Positions 1-10,359 of a stretch of 64,000 nucleotides of DNA are shown here, piece after piece. The number at the start of each line of letters is the position of its first letter. Within the stretch, counting starts at the first letter, position 1. The notes under the pieces are model-generated. The model was not told where the DNA came from and ran no database searches. It saw nothing but the letters and a program-made list of their open reading frames with translations. The position numbers and the translations under genes were made by a program. Source of the DNA: Acidobacteriaceae bacterium (GTDB lineage Bacteria > Acidobacteriota > Terriglobia > Terriglobales > Acidobacteriaceae); contig PLWX01000072.1 in assembly GCA_003151155.1 (NCBI GenBank), forward strand, positions 14,483 to 78,482. Direction: 5' to 3'.

Positions 1-1469
1 TCTGTGCGCAGCACGCGGTAGTCCGGCCCACGCAATGGCTTTGGTGCGATGTTCTGTGCCTGCCCGGTTCGTCGATCGTAGCGCGTGAGTTTTCCGCCAA
101 AAACAATATCCGGGTCCAACGGATCAGGTACGACGTATCCGTATTCTTCCGCGGCGACCGGATGCCACTCGCGCATCGTGATCTGACCGTCGTCGCCACG
201 GCTGGAAACACAGGCGGACCCGCTCTCCTGCTGCCCACCACACACTCGATAGGGAAATGCATTGTCGGTATTGACGTGGTACATCTGCGCAGTTGACTGG
301 TTGTACCAGGAACTCCAACTCTCGCCGCCATTCACCGTCACAATCGCGCCCTGGTCGCTGACGAGGCAGATGATGTTACTGTCGTTGGGATTGATCCAGA
401 TATTCTGGTAATCATCGCCTCCCGGCGCTCCGCGGAAGCCGGTCCACGTCTTCCCGCCATCGGTCGACTTCCAGGTGACCGTGCTGGTCATATAAAGCAC
501 ATCAGGGTTACGCGGATCGGCTTTCGGGACAGGCAGATCCCCACCGCCGATGCGTTGCGCGGGACGCGGATCGTCCGTGACGGTATTCCAAGTTGCTCCA
601 CCATCTTTCGATCCGTAGATATGAACTGCTTCCTTAGTGGCGACTGACGCATACAGTCGCTTGCTGTCGCTGGCAGCGATCGTCACGTCGGCTTGAATGA
701 TGCCGTCTGGCAATCCACCCGTAAGTTGGTTCCACGTCTGTCCGCCATCGGTGGACTTGTAGATTCCTCCGCGAGCGACGTTCCATTGTCCGTTTTCCCA
801 CGGACTTTCCCGCGATTCCCATAGTCCCGCATAAGCAACGTCAGGGTTGCTGGGGTCGATCTGAACGTCGGATGCCCCGACATTTTCGTCCTTGTACAAA
901 ACTCTCTGGAACGTTTGTCCGCCGTCGGTGGAGCGGAAGATCCCGCGCTCCGGATTTGGACCGTACGGGTGTCCGGCAACCGCGACAAGGAGTTTGTTAG
1001 GGTCTCGAGGATCGACGGCAATGGCGGGGATCTGCTGCCCATCGCGAAGACCCAGATGTGTCCAGCTTTTACCACCGTCGTTGCTTTTGTAAACGCCGTC
1101 GCCCACTGAAAGATCAGGACGATGGAGGCCTTCACCGCTGGAGACATAGATTGTTTTGGGATCGGAGGGTGCCACAGCCACGGCGCCAATCGACGCGGTC
1201 GGTTGCTGGTCGAAGAGCGGCTGCCAAGTGCGGCCGAAATCGTCCGTGCGCCACACACCTCCGTTCACCACGCCAATATAAAAAACGTTTGGCTGATTGG
1301 GTACGCCCGAAACGCTACGCGTGCGGCCGCCGCGAAGCGGTCCGATATTGCGCCAGTGCCACGCACTTTCTAAACCGGAAGGAAGCTGCTGAGCAAAAAG
1401 CAGGGAAGAGAGCAATACATAGCCGAACAAAATGACAGCGTGCGTGGAGCGGTTACGTATGAAAATCAA
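1..1469 (-). CDS. BNR/sortilin-like (VPS10-type) beta-propeller exported protein, partial (runs off the window start)
   Basis: Open minus-strand frame with TTG start at 1469 after GGAGGG; my translation gives MIFIRNRSTHAVILFGYVLLSSLLFAQQLPSGLESAWHWRNIGPLRGGRTRSVSGV... with repeated STDGGQTW/KSTDGGKTW/KSNDGGKSW BNR motifs. Absent from the ORF track because it has no stop in the window. Confidence 0.85.
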   Translation of the reverse strand, partial: MIFIRNRSTHAVILFGYVLLSSLLFAQQLPSGLESAWHWRNIGPLRGGRTRSVSGVPNQPNVFYIGVVNGGVWRTDDFGRTWQPLFDQQPTASIGAVAVAPSDPKTIYVSSGEGLHRPDLSVGDGVYKSNDGGKSWTHLGLRDGQQIPAIAVDPRDPNKLLVAVAGHPYGPNPERGIFRSTDGGQTFQRVLYKDENVGASDVQIDPSNPDVAYAGLWESRESPWENGQWNVARGGIYKSTDGGQTWNQLTGGLPDGIIQADVTIAASDSKRLYASVATKEAVHIYGSKDGGATWNTVTDDPRPAQRIGGGDLPVPKADPRNPDVLYMTSTVTWKSTDGGKTWTGFRGAPGGDDYQNIWINPNDSNIICLVSDQGAIVTVNGGESWSSWYNQSTAQMYHVNTDNAFPYRVCGGQQESGSACVSSRGDDGQITMREWHPVAAEEYGYVVPDPLDPDIVFGGKLTRYDRRTGQAQNIAPKPLRGPDYRVLRT

Positions 1470-1645
1470 TGGTCCCTCCGAGCGGGGTTCCCAACTAGCC
1501 AGGGTCAGCGTGCTGGGGTAACGAGCGGATGGAGGATATCGCATTCCGAGGAGGGGGAACAAACGGCGGGAGGACATTCGAAGGAGAGATTTGAGAATTC
1601 CCCGTGCTCGTCTTGCTGACGAGCACAGGGATCGTGGTTGGATCG

Positions 1646-3256
1646 TTAATGAGCGGTGGCTTTTTCTGCCCCCAAGCCAGTATTGGCTCGAACTTGCAGT
1701 TCCTTGAATCTCTCCTCGGCAAGATGATCCTTCCCGCCGACGAAAGTTCCGAGGATTGCCCCGAGGAAGCCGATCGGAATACTGAGAATTCCTGGATTCT
1801 CAAGCGGGAAGATCGGTGCCCGTTGGATAAGGTGACGCGCGGCTCCGACGACGGTGGGTGGATCGATACCCATGATGCTTGGTCCGAGGAAGATCAACAC
1901 GATCGATCCTACAAGACCGAAGGCCAACCCCATCACCGCTCCGGTGGTATTGAAGCGCCGCCAGAAGATGGAGAAGACGATCACCGGCAGGTTCGCCGAT
2001 GCCGCAACCGCAAACGCCAGCGCCACCAGGAATGCGACGTTGGCCTTGGGACCGAGGATGATTGCAATTGCGATCGCGATCGCGCCGACCACGAATGCCG
2101 TGATGCGCGCCACGGTACGCTCTTCACCAGCCTTGCGTTCTACGCCGTTGTGGATCACGTTCGTCCAAACGTCGTGTGCAAAGGATGTCGAAGCGCTGAT
2201 CGTCAATCCCGCGACCACCGCGAGAATGGTTGCAAACGCAATCGCAGAGATAAACGCGAAGAACACGTTTCCTCCAATCGCCTGCGCCAGCAACGGAGCA
2301 CTCATGTTGTTTCCGCCGTTCTTCGCGATATAGTCGCGGCCCACAATCGTGGCTGCTCCAAAACCGAGGAACGTCGTCATGATGTAGAAGGTGCCGATCA
2401 ATACCATTGCCCATACCACGCTGTTACGCGCGGTCTTCGCATCGGGAACGGTGTAGAAGCGAACCAGGATGTGCGGCAATCCGGCGGTGCCCAGGATCAG
2501 CGCCATGCCGAGCGAAATCAGTTCGAGGGCACCGTACGGAGGCTTAAAGCGAAGACCCGGTGTAAGGAAGTCTTTTACGACTTCTTTTCCGGCCGCATCG
2601 TGATATTTCACCTGGGTAATGGCGTTGAAGAACTCTGCGATGCTGAAGTGGAAGTGCGCCAGCACAAGCACACTGAGCAGGATCGTACCGCCCATCAAAA
2701 GAATGGCTTTTACGATCTGCACCCACGTTGTAGCGATCATGCCGCCGAAGACGACATAGACGATCATCAATATGCCGACGCTGATCACCGCGATGTGATA
2801 GCTAATGCCGCTGTCTTTCAGAAGCAGTGTCACCAGCGCGCCTGCACCGACCATCTGCGCGATCATGTAAAACGTGCTGACGGTGAGCGTGCTGAAAGAA
2901 GCCATGGCGCGCACCGGCCGCGGATTGAGGCGATATGCCAGCACGTCGGCCATCGTGTATTTACCGGCATTCCGCAGCGGTTCGGCGACAATCAGCAGCA
3001 CCGTCAGGTAGGCGACCAGCCAGCCGACGGAATACATAAAGCCGTCGTAGCCGAAGAAGGCGATCAGTCCGGCGATACCGAGGAACGATGCCGCGCTCAT
3101 GTAATCGCCGGCCACCGCTACTCCGTTTTGCCAGGCGGTGATCTGACGATTAGCGGCAAAGTATGAGGCCGACGATCCCGAACGACGCGAAGCCCAGGCG
3201 GTGATGCCAAGGGTCACGACAATGAAGCCGAGGAAGAGAACCAGAGTTGCATTCAT
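1646..3256 (-). CDS. actP: Cation/acetate symporter, sodium:solute symporter family (ActP-like)
   Basis: 536 aa, about 13 TM segments, SSS family motifs ([34 protein letters not shown]); follows a DUF485 gene as in yjcH-actP. Confidence 0.9.
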   Translation of the reverse strand: MNATLVLFLGFIVVTLGITAWASRRSGSSASYFAANRQITAWQNGVAVAGDYMSAASFLGIAGLIAFFGYDGFMYSVGWLVAYLTVLLIVAEPLRNAGKYTMADVLAYRLNPRPVRAMASFSTLTVSTFYMIAQMVGAGALVTLLLKDSGISYHIAVISVGILMIVYVVFGGMIATTWVQIVKAILLMGGTILLSVLVLAHFHFSIAEFFNAITQVKYHDAAGKEVVKDFLTPGLRFKPPYGALELISLGMALILGTAGLPHILVRFYTVPDAKTARNSVVWAMVLIGTFYIMTTFLGFGAATIVGRDYIAKNGGNNMSAPLLAQAIGGNVFFAFISAIAFATILAVVAGLTISASTSFAHDVWTNVIHNGVERKAGEERTVARITAFVVGAIAIAIAIILGPKANVAFLVALAFAVAASANLPVIVFSIFWRRFNTTGAVMGLAFGLVGSIVLIFLGPSIMGIDPPTVVGAARHLIQRAPIFPLENPGILSIPIGFLGAILGTFVGGKDHLAEERFKELQVRANTGLGAEKATAH

Positions 3257-3633
3257 TACTGTTTCCCTCCGTCCTGGAACCAGCCTTCTTTCCTCAAGTG
3301 CTCCATAATGTGGGCACCGTACATGTCAAACTTCTTGGCCGCATGCACGTAAAGAGCGGCGATCGTCCATGCCATGAAGAACTGCGACAGTGCGAACAGG
3401 TAAGCCAGGTTTACCGGCCCCCACACCTTCTTGCTCATGAAGGCCGGCGCATAGCCGACGAGGATAGGAAGCGCGAAGTAATACACGATGAAAAATATGG
3501 TTGCCGGCACGACGAATCCAACTCTTGCCAGCAACAACAGACGGAACTCGTCCATTTCAGAAACACGATCCCATTGCGTTTTACCGTCCATGGTCTTCGT
3601 GTTATTGGTTAGCGGCGCATTCGGGATTGCCAT
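3256..3633 (-). CDS. yjcH: DUF485 inner membrane protein (YjcH-like)
   Basis: 125 aa, two TM segments, immediately upstream of actP; the actP start and yjcH stop abut. Confidence 0.8.
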   Translation of the reverse strand: MAIPNAPLTNNTKTMDGKTQWDRVSEMDEFRLLLLARVGFVVPATIFFIVYYFALPILVGYAPAFMSKKVWGPVNLAYLFALSQFFMAWTIAALYVHAAKKFDMYGAHIMEHLRKEGWFQDGGKQ

Positions 3634-3789
3634 CCAGTCTTCTCCTTGGGTCAGAGGCTCTTTGCTGTAATCAATTACCGACTTCGTACAAGGGACAAAA
3701 AGGATCTAGCAGAATGCAAGAATTCACCCCGCCATCCCGGCCCGCCCATCGCGTGGGCAGGGATTGTGGAGCATAGGCCCAAATTGATC

Positions 3790-3805
3790 TGTGATACATA
3801 TCACA
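3790..3805. promoter_or_regulatory. CRP-type palindrome TGTGATACATATCACA
   Basis: Perfect TGTGA-N6-TCACA read directly, in the intergenic region between yjcH (start 3633, minus) and the gene at 3959 (plus). Confidence 0.7.
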
Positions 3806-3958
3806 GGGCTATGTACAAGTCACTGGTTCTGTAGACGAAAAGAGGGAAGCCGGGCCGTTCCCCAAGGGGGCTGTAACGTTCTGTTCACATTCAGCGTTTA
3901 GCCGGGCCTCGGGCTTGTTAAGTTAAGATGTCAGCGCCGCACCCTGGAGGCAACCTCG

Positions 3959-4396
3959 ATGAGTTCTACTGTTCCGCAGTCGTTTAAGAATCATGTTCGC
4001 TTCGATCCGCCCTTCCACTTCTTTGTTCTTCCTGTATTCACCTTCGCAGTCGTGTGGTCGATCGTCCACCTCGTTCGCCACTTCGGATACCACAGCGCCG
4101 GATTGGTCGTCCTCTTCATGGCTGCTCTGGTACTCGCCGTTAAGACGAGGTTTTACGCTCTCAAGGTGCAAACCCGGGTCATCCGCCTCGAAGAGCGTCT
4201 GCGACTCTATACCTTGCTTTCGGACCCCCTCCGATCGCGGATCCCTGAGCTTAACGAGGCTCAACTGGTGGGCCTCCGCTTTGCCAGCGACGGGGAATGT
4301 CCGGCATTAATGGAACAGGCGCTTGCGAGCAGCCTGAAGAACCCCGAAATCAAGAAAGCCGTCAAGCAATGGCGTGCCGACCAGTGGCGCGTCTGA
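3959..4396 (+). CDS. DUF6526-like small membrane protein
   Basis: 145 aa; two TM segments followed by the VIRLEERLRLYTLL...LVGLRFASDGE pattern. Confidence 0.6.
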   Translation: MSSTVPQSFKNHVRFDPPFHFFVLPVFTFAVVWSIVHLVRHFGYHSAGLVVLFMAALVLAVKTRFYALKVQTRVIRLEERLRLYTLLSDPLRSRIPELNEAQLVGLRFASDGECPALMEQALASSLKNPEIKKAVKQWRADQWRV

Positions 4397-5177
4397 GCCC
4401 AGCGTGCCGGGCAGATCAAACCTGAGCTTGCGGAAACTGAAAGTTGCTTCCGGCGAGCGTCGCGTCGGCCTCGCCCGAGCCCTGTCGAAGCTCGGCTACT
4501 GTTCCCGCTCCCAAGCCTTTGACCTGATCCGCCAGGGTAAAGTCAGCGTCAACGGGCGGGTTCGCCACGACGCCGAACTGCCGGTCGATCTTCAGCGCGA
4601 CCACCTCACCGTCGCTGGCCAGCATGTCGCCCTGGCGGAATCGATCTATCTCCTCCTCAACAAGCCGCGCGGCCTCGTCACCACCGCCGGCGACGAAAAG
4701 GGCAGGGAAACCGTTTACTCCCTCCTACCAAAAGAAACACCGTGGGTCGGCCCCGTCGGCCGTCTCGACAAAGCGAGTGAAGGTCTCCTCCTTCTGACCA
4801 ACGATTCGGAGTGGGCCGCTCGCATTACCGATCCCACCTCACATCTGACGAAGAACTATCACGTCCAGATCGCCGCTTTGCCAAGCGATGGATTAGTCGA
4901 ACAGCTACTACGCGGGATCCGTCATGACGGCGAGTTGCTGCGCGCCCGACAGGCCGGTGTGTTGCGTACCGGCCAGAAGAACAGTTGGCTGGAGATCGTG
5001 TTAGAGGAAGGAAGAAACCGTCAGATCCGGCGCATGTTCCGGGCACTAGAGATTGAGGTTCTCCGCCTCATCCGTGTCTCCATTGGCCCGCTCCAACTCG
5101 GCGACCTCGAAAAAGGAGCCTGCCGTCCGCTCACGTCCTCCGAGAAGCAAGCCTTAGACCACGCATTCCGCCCGTAA
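4374..5177 (+). CDS. Pseudouridine synthase, RsuA/RluB/RluF family
   Basis: S4 domain (LARALSKLGYCSRSQAFDLIRQGKVSVNG) and catalytic GRLDKASEGLLLLT. The start may be ATG 4374 (overlaps the upstream gene) or GTG 4404. Confidence 0.9.
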   Translation: MPTSGASEPSVPGRSNLSLRKLKVASGERRVGLARALSKLGYCSRSQAFDLIRQGKVSVNGRVRHDAELPVDLQRDHLTVAGQHVALAESIYLLLNKPRGLVTTAGDEKGRETVYSLLPKETPWVGPVGRLDKASEGLLLLTNDSEWAARITDPTSHLTKNYHVQIAALPSDGLVEQLLRGIRHDGELLRARQAGVLRTGQKNSWLEIVLEEGRNRQIRRMFRALEIEVLRLIRVSIGPLQLGDLEKGACRPLTSSEKQALDHAFRP

Positions 5178-5229
5178 CGCGGTTTCGTCGAGAGTTGTTG
5201 CTTTCCGTTCAGGAATCAACTATCAAAGT

Positions 5230-6342
5230 GTGTTCCCCATGAACGCGAAGAAGAAAAAGGGCGCCTCGACGATTCGCGATGTTGCTGCCGAGAGTGGATT
5301 CTCTCCGGCAACGGTTTCCATCGTGCTCAATAATGCGCCTCTCTCGCGATACATCCAGGCGACGACCAAGGAGCGTATCGTTAAAGCCGCGCGCAAGCTT
5401 GGGTATCAGCCGAATCAGTTAGCGCGTTCGCTTCGCAGTCGCCGCAACAACACCATTGGCCTGGTGGTTTTCGATATTACCGACCCCTATTGCACTCCTA
5501 TCTTGCGTGGCATCGAAAACAGTCTGTATCAATCCTCGTATGTCTCCATCCTGGCCGATGCCCACAACGAACTCACCCGCTTCGAGCGCTATCTCGAGAT
5601 GCTGCTGGAGCGCCGCGTCGAAGCCATGATCGTCGTCGCCAACTGGACGTTGGTCGACATCAACCTCCTCGCCGATCTTGAGAAGCGCAATATCCCTACC
5701 GTCGTCATCGGACGCGAACTCGAAAAAGACACCATCAACTCCATCATGGTCGATAACGAGAGCGGCGGCCGCATCGCTCTCCAGCATCTCTATTCCTTGC
5801 AGCACCGCAAAATCGCTTTCGTGCGCGGCCCCAGCATGGTCGTTGATAGCCCAATCCGTTGGGCTGGAATCAACAGCTATGCCCAAACTGTCGGACTCCC
5901 CATCGATCCCAAACTTGTGATTGAACTGCCCGATCGCAAAGAGCCAAACTCGGGCTTCGAAGGCGGCTACCGTGCCGTGGAGGAACTTCTGCGGCGGAAA
6001 AAGCCGTTCTCAGCCGTGCTTGCGTTCGACGACATGACCGCCCTCGGTGTGATGCGCGGACTGACCGAGCGTGGCATCCGCGTGCCCGACCAGTGCTCTG
6101 TGATCGGCTTCGACGACGTTGCCCCCGCCGCGCTCGCCATTCCTGCGCTAACAACCGTTCGCCAACCGATGGAAGCCATGGGATCTCTCGCCGTTGAGAT
6201 CGTCGTCGAATCTTTGAGCTCCGACCTGCGTCCCGGAGAAATCTCTGTGGTGCATCGTAAGATGGCGCCCGAACTCGTGGTTCGCGAATCCACCCGGGCC
6301 GCCGGTACCATCAGGGCGACTCCCGCCCTGGGTGACGATTAA
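5230..6342 (+). CDS. LacI-family transcriptional regulator
   Basis: N-terminal HTH (STIRDVAAESGFSPATVSIVLNN) and periplasmic-binding-like domain (NTIGLVVFDITDPYCTPILRGIE). Confidence 0.95.
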   Translation: MFPMNAKKKKGASTIRDVAAESGFSPATVSIVLNNAPLSRYIQATTKERIVKAARKLGYQPNQLARSLRSRRNNTIGLVVFDITDPYCTPILRGIENSLYQSSYVSILADAHNELTRFERYLEMLLERRVEAMIVVANWTLVDINLLADLEKRNIPTVVIGRELEKDTINSIMVDNESGGRIALQHLYSLQHRKIAFVRGPSMVVDSPIRWAGINSYAQTVGLPIDPKLVIELPDRKEPNSGFEGGYRAVEELLRRKKPFSAVLAFDDMTALGVMRGLTERGIRVPDQCSVIGFDDVAPAALAIPALTTVRQPMEAMGSLAVEIVVESLSSDLRPGEISVVHRKMAPELVVRESTRAAGTIRATPALGDD

Positions 6343-6352
6343 ACCGGTTTAA
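6339..6352. promoter_or_regulatory. LacI-type operator candidate TTAAACCGGTTTAA
   Basis: Perfect 14-bp palindrome with central CCGG, overlapping the lacI-family stop codon, 70 bp before the creatininase-family start. Confidence 0.6.
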
Positions 6353-6421
6353 AGTGGCCTTCAAGGTGTAATCTTTTGGCGCGCAATTTTCTGCGCGATC
6401 CTGTATTCCTAGCGAGGGCCT

Positions 6422-7297
6422 ATGAACGCACGCCGCATTGTTCTCCCGTTGATTATTTTTGCGTTGTCACTCTCTGCCCACTCCCAGGAGAAGCTTTCCG
6501 TGAAATGGGAAGAACTCACTGCTTCCGATTTCGTGAGAGGTATCGAGTTGGCGCACAACACCTGTGCGTTGCCGATTGGAATTCTTGAGAAGCATGGTCC
6601 GCATATGCCGATCGGCACCGATCTACTCAACGTGCGTTACGCCACGGTGGCAGGAGCGCAAAAGGAATACGTTGTTGTTTTTCCCGAGTACTACTTCGGA
6701 CAGATCTTCGAAGCGCGCCACGAACCCGGCACCATCGCCTATAGCCTTGAGTTGCAACTCAAGCTTCTGCAGGAGACGGTGAACGAGATGGCCCGGAACG
6801 GATGCAAGAAGATCGTGATCGTTAACGGTCACGGTGGAAATGAAAGTTTGCTTCCGTTGTTCGCGCAATCCCAATTAGCATTCCCGCACGACTTTGCCGT
6901 TTTCGTCTACGGCTTGCCGAAGTTGGATGTCCCCGGACGCCCCGCACAACGCGACCACAACGATATGCATGCGGGCGCCAGCGAGACTTCGCACATGATG
7001 GTGTCGCATCCCGACTTGCTGCGCATGGATCGCACCAAGCAGGAGTCAGGCGCCGATCAGGATCATCTGAAGCTGCCCGACAGCCTTTACACCGGGATCT
7101 GGTGGTACGCGAAATTTCCCGACCACTTCGCCGGAGATCCTTCGACGGCTAGCAAAGAACTCGGTGCCTTCGACATGAACACTTGGGCAAACAGCCTCGC
7201 CGACGCCTTCCGCGCGGTGAAAGCCGACCAGGACACGATTCGTCTACAGAACGAGTTCTTCGAGAAAACCAAGAATCCGCTTGCGACCAAACAGTAA
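6422..7297 (+). CDS. Exported creatininase-family amidohydrolase
   Basis: Signal peptide followed by ILEKHGPHMPIGTD, NGHGGNES and HAGASETS metal-binding motifs. Confidence 0.88.
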   Translation: MNARRIVLPLIIFALSLSAHSQEKLSVKWEELTASDFVRGIELAHNTCALPIGILEKHGPHMPIGTDLLNVRYATVAGAQKEYVVVFPEYYFGQIFEARHEPGTIAYSLELQLKLLQETVNEMARNGCKKIVIVNGHGGNESLLPLFAQSQLAFPHDFAVFVYGLPKLDVPGRPAQRDHNDMHAGASETSHMMVSHPDLLRMDRTKQESGADQDHLKLPDSLYTGIWWYAKFPDHFAGDPSTASKELGAFDMNTWANSLADAFRAVKADQDTIRLQNEFFEKTKNPLATKQ

Positions 7298-7300
7298 TCG

Positions 7301-9217
7301 CTACCTCTTAAGCGCGAGGACTTCGTTAACCGCTCGATACGCCTGGTCAATCGCGGCGTCGGTGTAAGCCGTCGCTGCGGCATCTGAGTTCGCAATCGAG
7401 ATTCGTCCAAAGGACTTGCGCCCGATCACGTGCGGCCGTTCATTCTCCGGAACGTCGGGATCGAAGAGCGAGTTATAACCGTACGCGTAGCCGTGCGCCC
7501 ATCGGTTCACCGTGATCCCTGCAATGTCGCGCGCCGGGTCGAAGCCTTCCTTTCCGAACATCCGTGCCAGTTGATCGCGAATGTTTCGCTCGAAGGTTTC
7601 ATACGGAGTGGTGAACAGCTCCATACGTCCTGCACGATATTGATCTTTTTGTGGCAGCCCCAGCTTGCAGGGCGTGCGCAACATAAACAGCACCATCGGC
7701 TCGTCCGGATGGCTGGGGAACTTATACGTGCCGATGCTGACCGGGAAATCCAGCGCGACGTACACGTGATAGCTTCCTGGGCAAACGACCTGCCACATCC
7801 CGAGCTTCTCGAACATTTGCCAATTGCGAATCGCGACGTGCGTATACACCAGCGGCGCTTTCACGCCCTCCGCGAGAGCATCTTTCTGCTTCGCCGGGAG
7901 TTCAGGACACAGGTAGGGAATCATCATGTTGTAGCAGGCCATTACGCAGGCCTTTCCAACCACGCTCCGCACTTTGCCGTCCTGCATATACCGCACTTCT
8001 ACTTGCTTCGCAGTCGCAATGTCGCCCACATGCTGTGCGCGGACTACCGTGCTGTTCAGACGGATGCGCAGCGGTGATTCCGCGCGATCCAACTTGCCAT
8101 AATCCGCATGCGCGGTTACGACGTCTTCCATCGTGTGTCCCGGCATCGCTTCCGGCAGTAGATTTCGAACCAACAATCGTGCCACCGAGGCATTGCCGTC
8201 CGGGAAGTGGAAGATGTATGGCTCCTGCTTTTCTTCGCCACGGCCTTCGCTCGCGTTGCCGAGACCCAATCCATCCAGTCCGGCATAATGAATGCCGTAA
8301 TCGTCCCCCGCCTGCAAAATCGCACTTGTCGGTACCGCTTCAATGTTCACGCAGAACAGATCATTGGTGCGCGATTGAAAAAAGGGAAGCACTTCAGGCG
8401 TGCACTTCGCGTATTTCGTGAGGTAGTCGGCGTAGCTGGTCTTCGCCAGCTTGGCGATTTTTTCTTCGCGCGACATGCCGGGCAAGTAATCGACTTTTTC
8501 TGTGTACACGCGCGCCAAGTCGCGCTGCGCCGCAGCCGACAGCGGTGTCTTCTTCACCCACTCCTGCCATGGCGTGGAAAACATTCCCGGCACCAGGCGA
8601 TCTTCGCCGAACGTTTCTTTATCGAAGAAATTTGCAGTACCGAGCTTCGCATAAAGCTTTTGATCGTAGTCCTTGTAAAACTTTTTGGGCTCGATACCCA
8701 AGTCCTTGAGCACGCCCTTGGCAACCGTGCTGTATTCCGAAGGGCTTTCGATCGACTGCGTCCCACCGTATCCGAGGAGCATTCGGTTGCCGGCGCGGAA
8801 TTCATTGCGCTTCGCGTGTCCGCCGAAATCGTCGTGATTATCTAGGATCAAGATGCGCGCATTCTTTCCCGCCTGCTTGCGATAGAAATGCGCTGCCGCT
8901 AATCCGCTGATGCCGCCACCGACAATCACCAGGTCGTATTCTTCGCCCGTTGGGTCCGGTTGCGAATCGGCCTTAGCGAAGTCGCCATCGCGCAACTGGT
9001 GCGCGTATGTATACGACCCCTCGTGGTTGCCGCGCATCCCCGTGAGCGCGGGCGGGTAGTACTCTCCCGCCGCCGGGGCATCGGGTTTGTCGAATGCGTT
9101 GAGAATCTGAGGTGCGACGAGCGCGCCGCCTACGGTCAGGGCCACGCCGTTGAGGAAATCGCGGCGGGTAATGCTGCGGTCCATCCCAAGCTGATGGTCC
9201 CGCTTCTTGTCATCCAT
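7301..9217 (-). CDS. Tat-exported FAD/NAD(P)-dependent oxidoreductase
   Basis: Twin-arginine signal ([20 protein letters not shown]), FAD-binding GxGxxG ([23 protein letters not shown]). Confidence 0.85.
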   Translation of the reverse strand: MDDKKRDHQLGMDRSITRRDFLNGVALTVGGALVAPQILNAFDKPDAPAAGEYYPPALTGMRGNHEGSYTYAHQLRDGDFAKADSQPDPTGEEYDLVIVGGGISGLAAAHFYRKQAGKNARILILDNHDDFGGHAKRNEFRAGNRMLLGYGGTQSIESPSEYSTVAKGVLKDLGIEPKKFYKDYDQKLYAKLGTANFFDKETFGEDRLVPGMFSTPWQEWVKKTPLSAAAQRDLARVYTEKVDYLPGMSREEKIAKLAKTSYADYLTKYAKCTPEVLPFFQSRTNDLFCVNIEAVPTSAILQAGDDYGIHYAGLDGLGLGNASEGRGEEKQEPYIFHFPDGNASVARLLVRNLLPEAMPGHTMEDVVTAHADYGKLDRAESPLRIRLNSTVVRAQHVGDIATAKQVEVRYMQDGKVRSVVGKACVMACYNMMIPYLCPELPAKQKDALAEGVKAPLVYTHVAIRNWQMFEKLGMWQVVCPGSYHVYVALDFPVSIGTYKFPSHPDEPMVLFMLRTPCKLGLPQKDQYRAGRMELFTTPYETFERNIRDQLARMFGKEGFDPARDIAGITVNRWAHGYAYGYNSLFDPDVPENERPHVIGRKSFGRISIANSDAAATAYTDAAIDQAYRAVNEVLALKR

Positions 9218-9283
9218 GTTCCCGTTACCAGGTTTCGGTAGAGTGGCCGCGATTATAGCTCTCGAGTCGCTCTCTGCCCAGCC

Positions 9284-10201
9284 TTAGCGATCCGGTTGGA
9301 ACATGTATCGACCGCCTTTTTGCTTGGAGAAGCTCTCTGCGACATCAAGAAACGCGCGCGCAGCGTGTGAGAGCGCTGAGTTCCTGCGGTACACGATACG
9401 GACCTTACGCTCGAACGCGAGTTCTTTGACCTTCGCGCTTGCCAGCTCTCCGCGCGCGATCTCATCTTCCACCGAGATGCCGGGCAGCAACGCCAGTCCG
9501 CGCTCGCGAGCCACAAACTTCTTGATCGCCTCCACGGTCGGCAATTCCACATGCATGTGCAGCGGCACATTCTTGTGCTTAAAGGTGTCGATCACCTTCG
9601 CGCGGTAGGGTGAAGGAACGTTATGCGCGACAAAAACTTCCGCCCCCAACTGCGTAATGCTGAGCTGTCCGGCCCCGGCCAGTGGATGCGTCGGCGGCAT
9701 GACGAATACCAACTCGTCACGGTAGATCACCACCGACCGTAACTCCGGCTGATCCACCTTGTAGGTGATCAGCCCCAACTCGATGCTGCGATTCATAAGC
9801 TCTTCTGGGATGTGGCTTGCCAGCGAACGCTGCACCGCGATCGAAACCATAGGACAGCGGTCGCGAAACTTGTCGAGCATCGGGAGCAAATAGAGGCACG
9901 TAACCTCGTTGGCGCCGATGCTGAGGTGCCCACGCTCCAATTGGCGGAGCTCCCCGACCGCCGCCAACGCTTCTGTTCGCATGTTCAGCAGCCGCTGGGC
10001 GTACTCCTCCAGCACCTTGCCTGCGTCTGTCAAGAGTCCTTCCCGGGAAGAACGATCGAACAAAGCCTCGCCGATCTCTTCCTCTAACTTGCGGATCGTC
10101 TGGCTGATCGCCGGCTGGGTCCGGTAGAGCTTTTTGGCCGCCTTGGAGAAACTGCCTTCGCGCGCCACGGCAAGAAAGGTTTCCATCTGAAACAGGTCCA
10201 C
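9284..10201 (-). CDS. LysR-family transcriptional regulator
   Basis: Canonical LysR HTH (MDLFQMETFLAVAREGSFSKAAKKLYRTQPAISQTIRKLEEEIGEALFDR). Confidence 0.95.
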   Translation of the reverse strand: MDLFQMETFLAVAREGSFSKAAKKLYRTQPAISQTIRKLEEEIGEALFDRSSREGLLTDAGKVLEEYAQRLLNMRTEALAAVGELRQLERGHLSIGANEVTCLYLLPMLDKFRDRCPMVSIAVQRSLASHIPEELMNRSIELGLITYKVDQPELRSVVIYRDELVFVMPPTHPLAGAGQLSITQLGAEVFVAHNVPSPYRAKVIDTFKHKNVPLHMHVELPTVEAIKKFVARERGLALLPGISVEDEIARGELASAKVKELAFERKVRIVYRRNSALSHAARAFLDVAESFSKQKGGRYMFQPDR

Positions 10202-10236
10202 TTATAGTCTCCCGGTGCAAGTGCTTCTAAAACTTA

Positions 10237-10288
10237 TGGATAACATATTCTAATACTAAACATAAAAATTATAAACTTGAGTTATCCA
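10237..10288. promoter_or_regulatory. AT-rich divergent promoter region with inverted repeat TGGATAAC...GTTATCCA
   Basis: 8-bp arms at 10237-10244 and 10281-10288 in an AT-rich island between divergent lysR and leuA. Confidence 0.35.
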
Positions 10289-10311
10289 CCTCCTGCTCGT
10301 TACTCTCTTAT

Positions 10312-10333
10312 CACGGCCTGCTCGCGGGCCGTG
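10312..10333. repeat. Hairpin CACGGCC-tgctcgcg-GGCCGTG in leuA 5' region
   Basis: 7-bp perfect inverted repeat ending 27 bp before the leuA start. Confidence 0.4.
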
Positions 10334-10359
10334 GCTCGTATTGGGGATCAGGAGGACCA

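Noticed and set aside
1604-3166. 520-aa plus-strand ORF opposite actP
   Set aside because: Shadow ORF of a clear SSS-family gene; His/Arg/Asp-rich nonsense composition.
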